From: Gammaproteobacteria bacterium
Lineage (GTDB): Bacteria > Pseudomonadota > Gammaproteobacteria > Pseudomonadales > Alcanivoracaceae
Direction: 5' to 3'
Length of the DNA stretch: 64,000 bases
Assembly (NCBI GenBank): GCA_018067045.1
Contig: JAGPVL010000017.1
Location: 186,001-250,000, forward strand
Shown here in pieces: positions 37,735-46,498 of this stretch. Below the pieces are notes generated by a model, which worked only from the letters and a program-made list of their open reading frames with translations, searched no databases and was not told the DNA's origin. A program made the position numbers and the translations under genes. Within the stretch, counting starts at the first letter, position 1. Each line of letters opens with the position of its first letter.

Positions 37735-38340
37735 TTAACGTAAAAAATACGCGTTAAACAGAGGGTCGATGCCGTCAGACTTACCCCATAATTTGGTTGC
37801 TCTACTACCTAATGCGACGCGAGCTACCTCGCCAATGACAAGGTGAGCGATGGCGGCACGGATTTCGTCGGCAGGGTGTTTGTCGGTCGCACCTGCCGCT
37901 GTCATTGCCACGTAAAGTAGCTCAATAAATTCCGCCATCTTGTCACTGATTTCTGCGCCACCCTCTCCATTCTCGCTCTCATTAAGCATGCCGTGCATCA
38001 GCACGCCACCTACGCCTTGCTCTTCCGCTTCGAGCTCTCTTAATACCCGCATGACATTTTGAAGCGTGCTGCTGTAGTCGCTGTTGCTTGCGCCCATTGC
38101 AGCCACAATGCGTTCTCTTGCTTTCTGCAGTACGTCATCGGTAACAGCTGCAATCAGGGCCTGCTTGGACGGAAAGTGATGTAGTAATGAGGGGCGACGA
38201 ATGCCGCATCGTGCAGCAATGGCCTCCAACGGGGCGGCGATACCATGGGCGGCGAATTCGATACGCGCTGCCTCTAGGATCTGGCTGCGGGTGTCAGGGC
38301 TGTCAGGGTGACGTTTGGGGCGAGCCATAGGGCGTCTCAT
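37735..38340 (-). CDS. TetR-family regulator divergent from alkB
   Basis: About 201 residues. The helix-turn-helix is FAAHGIAAPLEAIAARCGIRR followed by PSLLHHFPSKQALIAAV; the C-terminal ligand domain is not recognisable by eye. ATG at 38340 or 38328 are both possible; neither has a strong ribosome site. Being divergent from alkB with a 150-base gap, it may sense alkanes or their products and control the hydroxylase. That is inference; no AlkR/AlkS-type regulator is visible in the window. Confidence 0.85.
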   Translation of the reverse strand: MRRPMARPKRHPDSPDTRSQILEAARIEFAAHGIAAPLEAIAARCGIRRPSLLHHFPSKQALIAAVTDDVLQKARERIVAAMGASNSDYSSTLQNVMRVLRELEAEEQGVGGVLMHGMLNESENGEGGAEISDKMAEFIELLYVAMTAAGATDKHPADEIRAAIAHLVIGEVARVALGSRATKLWGKSDGIDPLFNAYFLR

Positions 38341-38408
38341 GGTGATTGCGGGTGTCTTATGGCGCAAGAGTATGGCGTAGAGAGAATGACGTCTACCGCT
38401 TGCTAGGT

Positions 38409-38450
38409 TTGACAGGACGTAAATAATCGAACTATTCTACTCGGCAGTAG
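38409..38450 (+). promoter_or_regulatory. Candidate alkB promoter with operator-like palindrome
   Basis: A perfect TTGACA at 38409-38414 is followed after 17 to 19 bases by CTATTC/TATTCT (38432-38439). Directly after it lies a CTACT-CGGC-AGTAG palindrome (38437-38450) that would cover the transcription start, a good place for a TetR-type repressor. Confidence 0.45.
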
Positions 38451-38490
38451 GTTAATGGCGTCAATGACGCACTCATCAGCTGAGGTGTTT

Positions 38491-39663
38491 ATGTCGAGTT
38501 CGCATGTTTCACTGTCGCCCAACGCGGCACTTGAATGGAAGGATGGTAAGCGGTACTTGTGGTTACTAGGGCTTGTGGTTCCTGTGTTTCCATTCCTGAG
38601 CGGTGCGCTCGTAGCGGTGACAGGCTCGGAGTGGGGCTGGTGGTTTGGTCCGCTGGTGTTGTATACGGTCATTCCGTTAATGGATCGATTGATCGGCGGT
38701 GATCGATTTAATCCTCCGGAAGAAGTGGTCGATGCATTATCGAAGGAAAAATATTACCGATACTGTGTTTATGCGTTCGTGCCGCTGCATTATTTGGGTT
38801 TGATCTGGGCAATGTATTTACTGACCAGTGGTTCAATGGGCTGGGTAGGTAGCATTGGTTTGGTGGCAACCATTGGCATTGTTAGTGGCGTGGCGTTCAA
38901 TACCGCTCACGAGTTGGGCCACCAAAACAGCGCGTTCGAAATGTGGATGTCAAAAATTGCTTTAGCACCGACCTTCTACGGTCATTTTGTTGTTGAGCAT
39001 AATCGTGGCCACCATGTACGAGTTGCGACGCCGGAAGATCCTGCTAGCGCCCGTTATGGCGAAAGTTACTGGGCATTTTTGCCGCGTACAATGGCCGGCG
39101 GCTTAAAAAGTGCGTGGAGTATTGAGAGAAAACGTCTGGCACGAAGCAATAAATCTGTGTGGCATTGGCAAAACCATAATCTGCAGGCATGGGGTTTGAG
39201 TGTGCTGTTGTATGCAGGTCTGATTGCTGCGTTTGGCTGGGCGGTATTGCCGTTTGTGTTGGCGCAGTCTATTTATTCCATGACATTGTTCGAAGTGATC
39301 AATTATCTTGAGCATTATGGTTTGTGCCGACAAAAAAACGCGTCCGGTCGTTATGAACGTTGTCAGCCGGAACATTCATGGAATAGCAATCATCTCGTTA
39401 CGAATTTGCTGTTGTACCAGCTGCAGCGTCATTCTGACCACCACGCGAATCCGACCCGTAGTTATCAGGCGTTGCGCCACTTCGAGGATGTGCCGCAGCT
39501 GCCGAGCGGTTACGCCGGCATGGTGCCTTTGGCTTACATTACGCCACTGTGGCGCCGGGTGATGGATGCGAAAGTGCGGGCGCATTATGGCGGAGACTTG
39601 TCGCTGGCCAATATTGACCCACGATTAAAAAAGCAAGGTATAGGTGTTTTAAAATCTGAGTAA
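38491..39663 (+). CDS. alkB: Alkane 1-monooxygenase
   Basis: Integral-membrane diiron hydroxylase that converts medium-chain alkanes to 1-alkanols, fed by rubredoxin. Counting from ATG 38491 (behind TGAGGTG; 38455 is an alternative) the protein has 390 residues. All histidine boxes are present: HELGH (140-144), EHNRGHH (169-175) and LQRHSDHH (311-318), plus the alkane-hydroxylase signature NYLEHYGL (271-278). VRVATPEDPASAR after box 2 is typical of true AlkB. No rubredoxin gene adjoins it. Confidence 0.95.
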   Translation: MSSSHVSLSPNAALEWKDGKRYLWLLGLVVPVFPFLSGALVAVTGSEWGWWFGPLVLYTVIPLMDRLIGGDRFNPPEEVVDALSKEKYYRYCVYAFVPLHYLGLIWAMYLLTSGSMGWVGSIGLVATIGIVSGVAFNTAHELGHQNSAFEMWMSKIALAPTFYGHFVVEHNRGHHVRVATPEDPASARYGESYWAFLPRTMAGGLKSAWSIERKRLARSNKSVWHWQNHNLQAWGLSVLLYAGLIAAFGWAVLPFVLAQSIYSMTLFEVINYLEHYGLCRQKNASGRYERCQPEHSWNSNHLVTNLLLYQLQRHSDHHANPTRSYQALRHFEDVPQLPSGYAGMVPLAYITPLWRRVMDAKVRAHYGGDLSLANIDPRLKKQGIGVLKSE

Positions 39664-40048
39664 GGTAGATTTTCTAATAGCTTCAAATATCTTTATCACA
39701 TAAACGGTAATGTCGCTCCAGGCAAATCTTGGTAGGGCGGCATTGCTGTCTATGGTGTCCTCTATCTTTATGCTTGATATATTTATTGCCTTTCGCCATT
39801 TCCACATTACTTCTTATAGAAGATATTAGTCCGACGGCATTATAAATGGCGTTTCCTTTTCCTATGGAATTAGTTGATCCTGTTTGTAAGGGCATTGAGT
39901 TGGGGCGGAGTAGGCTGCGCCCTAAACTGGTGCGCTCTTCGGGGGTTGCTTTCTATCCATTAAAGAATAATAGTCGAGTGAATAAAGATAGGCGTTTGAT
40001 ACTTCTTATCAAAATGACTCAAATTTTATTTCGCTGGGGTGACTCTTT
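39664..40048. other. Gap after alkB without a recognisable gene
   Basis: 385 bases, AT-rich in the first 180. I see no convincing gene on either strand; the open frames lack ribosome sites and family motifs. A GGGCG/CGCCC hairpin occurs at about 39902-39922. The final bases hold the ribosome site (GGGGTGA) of the next gene. No terminator with a T run was found for alkB. Confidence 0.5.
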
Positions 40049-40951
40049 ATGGCGCTTGATTATTCTCTTCTGGATGTGTTTGCAGATGCTCCTTTTCAGG
40101 GCACACAAATCCCCGTCGTTGTGTTGGATGGTGGTGATTTCACAGATCAAATTAAAACAGCAATTGCGAGTGAGTTTCAGCAAACAGAAACGGTATTTGT
40201 TGAGGCAAAGAATACTGACTGCCAAGTAAGCGTCTATAACGGAAAAGGACGCGCATTTTTTGGTGCCCATACAATTCTGGCAGCGTCTTACGTTGCTTAT
40301 GAAATGGGGCTGGCGAAGGATGAGGGCGCTTTTGCTTCATTTCAGCTTAGCCAGAATAATCATACGATCGACAGCTTTATTGATAAGAAGGGCGCGTTGG
40401 CTGGGCCAATACAGTTTGCGCGGATGTTGTCGCCCACGATCGACCGCTATACGCCGGAACTGGCCAAGCTCGCAGCGGCGTTAAATTTAGATGAAAAGCA
40501 CTTGTCGTTTAGTAAGTACAAACCGATGGTGGTTAGTGTTGATCACCCAACGCTGATTGTGCCGGTGACTCGCCCCGAGCACGTACTCAGCGCGAGCATT
40601 AACGCAGAGCGGTGGACGGACCTAATGTCTGAGATCTATACCTCTGAGCTATTTCTGTTTGCGCCAGGCAGCATTACAGGCACGTCAGATTTTCACGGAC
40701 GCTTGCTCAGCCCAGACTTGGCACGAGACGTTTTCCCACCTATCGGCAATATGATGCCGGAATTCGTCGCCTATCTAGCGGAGCAGGCAGGAACTGCGGA
40801 AGGGACCCATACTTTTTCGATAGACCGAGGCAGTAAGAGCACTCGCCAAAGTGTGTTACATGCTGAATTTGATAAGCGTCCTGGCCGCGGTGTGCGATGT
40901 CGTATTGGTGGGAACGTAATTAAAATGGGTGTCGGTTCACTGCTAGTGTAG
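40049..40951 (+). CDS. PhzF-family isomerase-like protein
   Basis: 300 residues of the diaminopimelate-epimerase/PhzF fold. N-terminus YSLLDVFADAPFQGTQIPVVVL is typical, and the catalytic glutamate is in QQTETVFVEA near residue 47. RAFFGAHTILAA replaces the usual GHPT motif by GAHT, and the second domain has FAPGSITGTSDFHGRLLSPD. The mostly intact active site suggests an enzyme, but its substrate is unknown, and no phenazine genes are nearby. Confidence 0.85.
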   Translation: MALDYSLLDVFADAPFQGTQIPVVVLDGGDFTDQIKTAIASEFQQTETVFVEAKNTDCQVSVYNGKGRAFFGAHTILAASYVAYEMGLAKDEGAFASFQLSQNNHTIDSFIDKKGALAGPIQFARMLSPTIDRYTPELAKLAAALNLDEKHLSFSKYKPMVVSVDHPTLIVPVTRPEHVLSASINAERWTDLMSEIYTSELFLFAPGSITGTSDFHGRLLSPDLARDVFPPIGNMMPEFVAYLAEQAGTAEGTHTFSIDRGSKSTRQSVLHAEFDKRPGRGVRCRIGGNVIKMGVGSLLV

Positions 40952-41006
40952 TTACTTTTTTGGTCATATTAATGCCGAAAGGGTGAGGACTTTAATCGGT
41001 TTTGTG

Positions 41007-41040
41007 CCCGCGCAAGTATTGTTGCACGTACCAGCGCGGG
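41007..41040. other. GC-rich hairpin upstream of metY
   Basis: CCCGCGC (41007-41013) and GCGCGGG (41034-41040) form a seven-base-pair stem around a 20-base loop that has its own small GCAA/TTGC stem. It lies 175 bases before metY within a 263-base gap. No T run follows. It could be a leader RNA element, but I cannot match it to a known SAM riboswitch. Confidence 0.35.
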
Positions 41041-41214
41041 GGCGAATTTATGACTAATCCCTTCGTTTTATACACGCTTCACGCTTCTTGAGTCTTCCGC
41101 TCTCTTTTTCCATGACATTCTACCTCTGCACCAGATAAGCGCACTGGTTGGTGCTCCCATCCAGTAGTAGTATCAGGGCGCGCTTATACAACAAGAGATC
41201 AGGGAGAATATGGA

Positions 41215-42492
41215 ATGAAGATTGAGACAATGGCGGTACGTGCGGGATTTCACTCAGATCCGACGACCAATGCAGCTGTAACGCCTATTTATCAAACAAC
41301 CTCCTACACGTTTGATAGCACCCAGCACGGTGCGGACCTATTTGATTTGAAGGTGCCGGGCAATATCTACAGCCGCATTATGAACCCCACCAATGCGGTG
41401 CTCGAAGAGCGAGTTGCTGCGATGGAGGGCGGTGTCGCTGCGTTGGCAGTGGCGTCTGGGATGGCCGCTATTGCCTATGCCATTGAGACGATTACCGAAG
41501 TGGGTGACAACATTGTCGCTACCAGCAAGTTATATGGTGGCACTTATAATTTCTTTGCCCATAGTTTGCCGCGCCGTGGTGTCGAAGTTCGTTTTGTGTC
41601 TCACGATGATTTTGACGGTATGGCGGCGGCCATTGATGACAAGACCAAGGCGGTGTTCTGCGAAACGATTGGTAACCCGTCGGGCAATATTGTCGATATT
41701 GAGAAAATTGCTGAAATTGCTCATGCCCAAGGCGTGCCGTTGATGGCCGATAATACCGTGGCCTCGCCGTATTTGTGGCGACCAATCGAACACGGTGTCG
41801 ATATTGTGATCCAATCTTTGACAAAATATATGGGCGGTCACGGTAATAGTATTGCAGGTGCCATAATTGATTCCGGAAAATTTCCGTGGGCGGAGCATAA
41901 AGAACGTTTTGCCATGCTGAACGAACCAGATCCTTCTTATCATGGTGTTGTTTACACGGAAGCGCTGGGAGCTGCGGCATTTATAGGTCGTGCACGGGTT
42001 GCACCGTTACGTAATACGGGCGCGGCGCTGAGCCCGTTTAATGCATTTTTGGTGTTACAAGGCATCGAAACGTTGCCGTTGCGAATGGATCGTCATTGCG
42101 AGAACGCCCAGAAAGTTGCGGAATTTCTTCATGGTCATGAGCAAGTGGCGTGGGTTAATTACGCCGGTTTGCCGGATAGCCCTGACTACCCATTGGCGCA
42201 GAAGTATATGAATGGCCGCGCTTCCGGCATTCTCAGCTTCGGCATTAAAGGTGGTGTAGAAGCGGGTGCACGTTTTATTGATGCGTTGGAGTTAATTTTA
42301 CGGCTGGTTAATATTGGTGATGCGCGTTCGTTAGCATGCCACCCTGCTACGACAACCCACCGTCAGCTCGATGATGAAGAGCTCGCGCGAGCTGGGGTGA
42401 GTCGTGACTTAGTGCGACTGTCGATCGGTATCGAGCACATCGACGATATCTTGGCTGATATTACGCAGGCGTTGGTAGCGGCAAAGGCATAG
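41215..42492 (+). CDS. metY: O-acetylhomoserine sulfhydrylase
   Basis: PLP enzyme making homocysteine (or methionine with methanethiol) from O-acetylhomoserine. 425 residues with the long MetY-type C-terminal half. PLP lysine is residue 204 in QSLTKYMGGHGNSIAG; ETIGNPSGNIVDI and MADNTVASPYLWRPIEHG are MetY hallmarks. Together with metZ it shows two acyl-homoserine routes in one genome. Confidence 0.95.
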   Translation: MKIETMAVRAGFHSDPTTNAAVTPIYQTTSYTFDSTQHGADLFDLKVPGNIYSRIMNPTNAVLEERVAAMEGGVAALAVASGMAAIAYAIETITEVGDNIVATSKLYGGTYNFFAHSLPRRGVEVRFVSHDDFDGMAAAIDDKTKAVFCETIGNPSGNIVDIEKIAEIAHAQGVPLMADNTVASPYLWRPIEHGVDIVIQSLTKYMGGHGNSIAGAIIDSGKFPWAEHKERFAMLNEPDPSYHGVVYTEALGAAAFIGRARVAPLRNTGAALSPFNAFLVLQGIETLPLRMDRHCENAQKVAEFLHGHEQVAWVNYAGLPDSPDYPLAQKYMNGRASGILSFGIKGGVEAGARFIDALELILRLVNIGDARSLACHPATTTHRQLDDEELARAGVSRDLVRLSIGIEHIDDILADITQALVAAKA

Positions 42493-42595
42493 CCGATGAT
42501 CTACTTTTCAGCGGCGTTGAGTGTTTAAACGATTTTGAAATAATAGCTGAGATATAGGTAAGAAAGATAAGGAGGCACTCCGTCTCTGCGTCACT

Positions 42596-42627
42596 AAAAA
42601 GGGGCTCCGTATGGAGCCCCTTTTTTT
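42596..42627. terminator. Bidirectional terminator between metY and the beta-helix gene
   Basis: A perfect 13-base-pair stem (42596-42608 with 42613-42625), loop GTAT, A run on one side and seven T residues on the other. It serves both convergent genes. Confidence 0.95.
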
Positions 42628-42635
42628 GGGTTAGT

Positions 42636-45122
42636 TTATGACCTAGGTCCGTAAACCGGTAATGGCACACCAAGTTCGTAAGCGCCAAGATCCGGAGCGC
42701 TACCGCTAAAGCCATCATTGATATTGGGAATAGCGACGCCGCTATCGATTGCACTATTACCGGCCTTTAAGCGCATGTCAGGAATACCGCGTAGCGGGAA
42801 TACGGTTTGTGGGAAAGTGATTGCCGCTGCAAAGATGCTCATGTCGACCTGCTGTGCATGAGTTTCCGATGTATTGGTGCGCATGCCGTTTAGGCTTGAA
42901 AAGTTGTTACTGCCGATGCGCCCGCTAAAGCTGTCCGTGCCGATGGAACCATAACCGTCATAGTCGAGGCTGCTGTTGTTGGCCGCCGCGCGTAAGTTAG
43001 CGACGGCACCAGCTCCAATCCCATAGGGACCGACGGATCCTGAAGATTCGCCACCAATAAAGATATTGTTGCGGAAAAATGCATGAGACCAAGTGTCGTC
43101 GGTGAAAACCCCGAAAGCATCACCTGACTTTACCGAAGTATTGTGTAGAGCAACGTCGCCGACACTGCCACGGTGTAACTTAAAGGGGGTGTAAACGCTG
43201 TTGTACAGAACATTGCCAATAAAATACGTTGGCCCGCCTAGGCTTGGCTGTGAGCTCAGCGCGACGTAGCAGTTCGTGATGCGGTTATTGAGTACCCGAA
43301 CATTGCCTTGCGAAAAGTCCGCTTCGATACCATCGTCGGCACCAATTTCGATGTCGTTATTGTAGATATCAAATGATATTTGGTTGACTACTTCATCATC
43401 TTCTAGCAATGAGATGCCGTCACGAAAACCCTTAACATAGTTATAGGCGATAACATTGCCCGGACCGGTTAGCTCGATACCTTCGCCGCTATTATTGCCA
43501 TTGTTACCGACGGTGTTATTGGCCCAGCTTGTTGCGCCAAGTACGATGTTGTCGGCAATGTAAGCATTAATAGTGCCGTTTCCTTGAGAAACGATACCGC
43601 TACCGTTGGTGTTAATGGCTGAGTTACGGACAACAATATTTTCACTGCTATTGAATTTAATCATGCCGTTGACAGTAACCGATTCAATGTAAACGTCATG
43701 GCGATTATCCATGCGGATATCACCATTAATGATGACGTTATTCTTGTTGCTGCCGCGAATAACAATGGGTTGCTGCGGCGTTCCGTTTCGACCGACGGTA
43801 AAGCCGGAGTAGCTTCCCGAGCTGAGTAGCAATATATCACCGGCGTTGGCAGCACTTAATGCGCTCGAGAAATTTGATGGTGTAACGTTAACCGTATTCG
43901 AATCGGCCGCGGCTTGTGGCACCGCTCGTGTATGGGCGGTGATCGTTTCAACAATCGGGGCGCTATTGTCCGGATCATTTAGGGTTAGTTCGATTTCATA
44001 TTCAGTGTTTGGCGTTAATGAAAACAAGCTTCCAGAGTGTTTGTTTGGCCAAGAGAACCCTTCGTTGCTACCTGCTGGGACACGGAAAAGGTTCATGCCT
44101 TCCTTCCACGACGCGGTGCCAGTCGGGCGGTAGCGTACTGAAACAACACCGTCTTCGTCGTTATCGCCGCTAATTAACCAATTGATTGAAAGATGTTTGA
44201 GTGTTGGGTATGGCGAGCTTAACGCGCCAGATACGGTTGCGGCGCCTGAAGCGTTCGCGTCTGTTGTGGCGCTAACGACATTGCTCAGGGTGCTGGTATT
44301 GTCCGCTTCATCAGTGGACTTTATTGCGAAGTAGTATGTTGTGTTAGCGCTTAGGCCCTTGACTATAAACGCTTGTGCATCACCGGATGCGCCAGGAATG
44401 GATACGCCTATTACGTTCGTAGCGCCATCCCAGTTTCCATTTGTGATAGGGGTATTGGCGTAGCGAATAGTGTATTCACTAGCGGTGCCGTTATTGCTGT
44501 CGTCGCCGGGGGCCGTCCATTTCAGTTGAATAGTTGCTGTTGATTTTACCAGCGCGGACAAATCGCTAACTTGTGCGGGGGCTGTGGTGTCTTCCGTCGG
44601 AGGAATGGGTGGCTCCGGTTCTGCATCTGTTTTTGCAGAAGCGATATTGCTGATGCCACTATCGTTAGGAACTTCGTCCATGGTCTTTATGGCGAAATAG
44701 TAACGGGCATCTTCATTGAGTCCGGTAATCTGCAGATTTTGTGTTTGTCCTGCTAGGGAAGGTGTAATAGATGTCGATGCAATTGAAGCGCTATTCCAAT
44801 TGCTGATGTTGATTTCCGCAGCACTATAACGAATGTCGTATTGGGATGCGGTTCCCGTCATGCCATCGTCGCCGGGCGCTGTCCAGCTAATACGTATGGA
44901 GCTGGTCGATGTAGAAGATGCGGATAAATTGGAAATAGTACTCGGTGCGGTCAAGTCACCCTCAACAGGAGGTGGGGTTGGCGAATCGGTTTGATCCGTG
45001 TCGTCGTCATCTTTACTTTGCGCGCCACACGCGCTGAGCGCTAATGAAAAAAGTAGCATCAAAAAAAGGGATGCTGACTTACGTTTCTCTTTTGATAGAT
45101 TTTCTGAAATTATATTTTTCAC
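42636..45122 (-). CDS. Lipoprotein with fibronectin type III domains and right-handed beta-helix
   Basis: 828 residues from a GTG. Signal peptide with lipobox LALSAC ending at Cys32. A short Asp/Pro-rich linker follows, then two fibronectin type III domains of about 95 residues each (APSTISNLSA... and APAQVSDLSA..., both with the ISWTAPGDD/LKWTAPGDD strand). A third Ig-like domain ends near residue 395. The C-terminal 430 residues are a parallel beta-helix (SGSYSGFTVGRNGTPQQPIV, VIINGDIRMDNRHDVYIESV), ending in APDLGAYELG. This architecture suits a surface polysaccharide-binding or -cleaving protein; I see no clear catalytic motif. Confidence 0.82.
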   Translation of the reverse strand: MKNIISENLSKEKRKSASLFLMLLFSLALSACGAQSKDDDDTDQTDSPTPPPVEGDLTAPSTISNLSASSTSTSSIRISWTAPGDDGMTGTASQYDIRYSAAEINISNWNSASIASTSITPSLAGQTQNLQITGLNEDARYYFAIKTMDEVPNDSGISNIASAKTDAEPEPPIPPTEDTTAPAQVSDLSALVKSTATIQLKWTAPGDDSNNGTASEYTIRYANTPITNGNWDGATNVIGVSIPGASGDAQAFIVKGLSANTTYYFAIKSTDEADNTSTLSNVVSATTDANASGAATVSGALSSPYPTLKHLSINWLISGDNDEDGVVSVRYRPTGTASWKEGMNLFRVPAGSNEGFSWPNKHSGSLFSLTPNTEYEIELTLNDPDNSAPIVETITAHTRAVPQAAADSNTVNVTPSNFSSALSAANAGDILLLSSGSYSGFTVGRNGTPQQPIVIRGSNKNNVIINGDIRMDNRHDVYIESVTVNGMIKFNSSENIVVRNSAINTNGSGIVSQGNGTINAYIADNIVLGATSWANNTVGNNGNNSGEGIELTGPGNVIAYNYVKGFRDGISLLEDDEVVNQISFDIYNNDIEIGADDGIEADFSQGNVRVLNNRITNCYVALSSQPSLGGPTYFIGNVLYNSVYTPFKLHRGSVGDVALHNTSVKSGDAFGVFTDDTWSHAFFRNNIFIGGESSGSVGPYGIGAGAVANLRAAANNSSLDYDGYGSIGTDSFSGRIGSNNFSSLNGMRTNTSETHAQQVDMSIFAAAITFPQTVFPLRGIPDMRLKAGNSAIDSGVAIPNINDGFSGSAPDLGAYELGVPLPVYGPRS

Positions 45123-45260
45123 GATGAATTACCTATGTAGATCTGTAGTGCGATAAGAATAACGGCTTAATGAAAAACGAGTAGCGCAAAAAGTTTTTCT
45201 TGTGAGAGGCTTATCAGTGAGTTTGAGATGTCGGTCATTTGGACCGCAAAGCGTCATTTT

Positions 45261-45289
45261 TTGACGGGATTTATCACAATTTTTATAAT
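45261..45289 (+). promoter_or_regulatory. Near-consensus sigma-70 promoter
   Basis: TTGACG (45261-45266), 17-base spacer, TATAAT (45284-45289). The -35 element is the right arm of a CGTCA/TGACG dyad (45252-45266), which could be an operator. It points toward the gene at 45620, some 325 bases away. Confidence 0.55.
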
Positions 45290-45619
45290 TGTTTTTGAGT
45301 TGTGTGACGTGGTCGTCAGAGTCCTTATGATGTGATCTTGTGGGATCATGACATTCTAATTTTTGTGTCCTGTAATGATTGGGCGCTTTCAGGAAATATC
45401 GATCAATTGACCTATGCTTTTATAAAATGGTGTAAAACAGCCACTGATTCGCGATGGATTTCTAACCTTTTAGAGCCTTAACGGGGGGTACAGCCTTGGC
45501 CTGCTTTGATAATGGGGGAGGGCTGTCTTTCCCGTTTACAAAGCGCTAACAATCTAACCGTAATAACCGCTACGTTACCGCATCCTTAAAGAGTCATTTC
45601 TTATGGTTGAGGTTTGGGT
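45290..45619 (+). other. Long leader region or small-RNA candidate before the MipA-like gene
   Basis: No protein gene found. The 330 bases include an ACAGCC/GGCTGT pair spanning about 45494-45531 and a G-rich run. If the promoter at 45261 is used, this would be an unusually long 5' leader or contain a separate small transcript. A promoter closer to the gene is not obvious. Confidence 0.3.
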
Positions 45620-46420
45620 ATGTATCGTTTCCCTTTGTTATCAAGTGTAGTGGTATTTCCTGCCCTTGTTTTGATGGCTTTCCCCGTAGTGGCTGCACCA
45701 GTCAGTGTAGACAGTAGTTCTGTACGAGAGGTGGTTGATGAGGACGTGCGTTTTGGCGTTGGTGTAACAACGTCGGTTAACCAGCGACCATTTCTTGGTG
45801 TCGGCTCTCAACAGGATTCTTTGCCTTACTTTTCTTTCCGGTTTGGGCGCGTAGCAATGGAGGGCTTGGATTTTACCGTTGACCTATTCACTCCTGAGCA
45901 GCAGACATTAGCGCTCATCGTGACGCCACGCTTCTATGAGGTTAAAGCGAGTTTTGCTGACGGGGGAGAGTTGATTGGGATTGATGAGACAAATGATACT
46001 TGGTTTGCGGGACTTAACTATCGCGTTCATCTTGGCGAGTATCATGTTGTTGCTAGTGCACTGAAGGATGTGGGCGGGGAGAGTGCTGGTACTGAAATAA
46101 CAATGACGGTCAATAGACCTTATCGGTTTGGGCGTTTCGCGCTTGTGCCGTCCGCGGGATTGATTTGGCAGGACAAAAAGTTAGTTGAGCATTTTTACGG
46201 AGTTGATCAGCAGGAGGCGCAACTAGGGCGGCCAGTGTACGGAGATCAATCCTCATTGAATTATCAGGTATCTGCGACAGCTTTGTGGCAAGTGCACCGC
46301 AACTGGCAGGTACTGGCGGCTTTTAAAGCGGAACAGCTTGGTGGTGGTATCGCCGACAGCCCAATCATTGAAGACGATCAGATTAATTCAGCATTGTTAG
46401 GGTTTGTATATCGGTTTTGA
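45620..46420 (+). CDS. MipA/OmpV-family outer-membrane protein
   Basis: 266 residues. ATG 45620 is chosen because TTGAGG lies seven bases upstream. The signal peptide runs to about residue 26 (MAFPVVAAP). The mature part alternates short beta strands and turns (FGVGVTTSVNQRPFLGVGSQ, LPYFSFRFGRVAMEG) and ends in YRF, the usual C-terminal aromatic of outer-membrane barrels. MipA/OmpV proteins are linked to murein enzymes or osmotic response; the role here is unknown. Confidence 0.82.
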   Translation: MYRFPLLSSVVVFPALVLMAFPVVAAPVSVDSSSVREVVDEDVRFGVGVTTSVNQRPFLGVGSQQDSLPYFSFRFGRVAMEGLDFTVDLFTPEQQTLALIVTPRFYEVKASFADGGELIGIDETNDTWFAGLNYRVHLGEYHVVASALKDVGGESAGTEITMTVNRPYRFGRFALVPSAGLIWQDKKLVEHFYGVDQQEAQLGRPVYGDQSSLNYQVSATALWQVHRNWQVLAAFKAEQLGGGIADSPIIEDDQINSALLGFVYRF

Positions 46421-46498
46421 CGGTGGTGATTGTACTGTTTGAGAGGCGCGCCCTGCGCCATAGATTGGTTCTTCTTGTAGAGATTCGATCTATGTTTG

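Noticed and set aside
39846-40229. 127-codon + strand frame overlapping the PhzF-like gene
   Set aside because: Overlaps the start of a well-supported gene in another frame and has no domain.
40952-41214. SAM riboswitch before metY
   Set aside because: There is a hairpin at 41007-41040, but I cannot fit it to SAM-I, II or V consensus features. Kept only as a hairpin.
43846-44133. 95-codon + strand frame inside the beta-helix gene
   Set aside because: Shadow of a long, well-supported lipoprotein gene on the minus strand.
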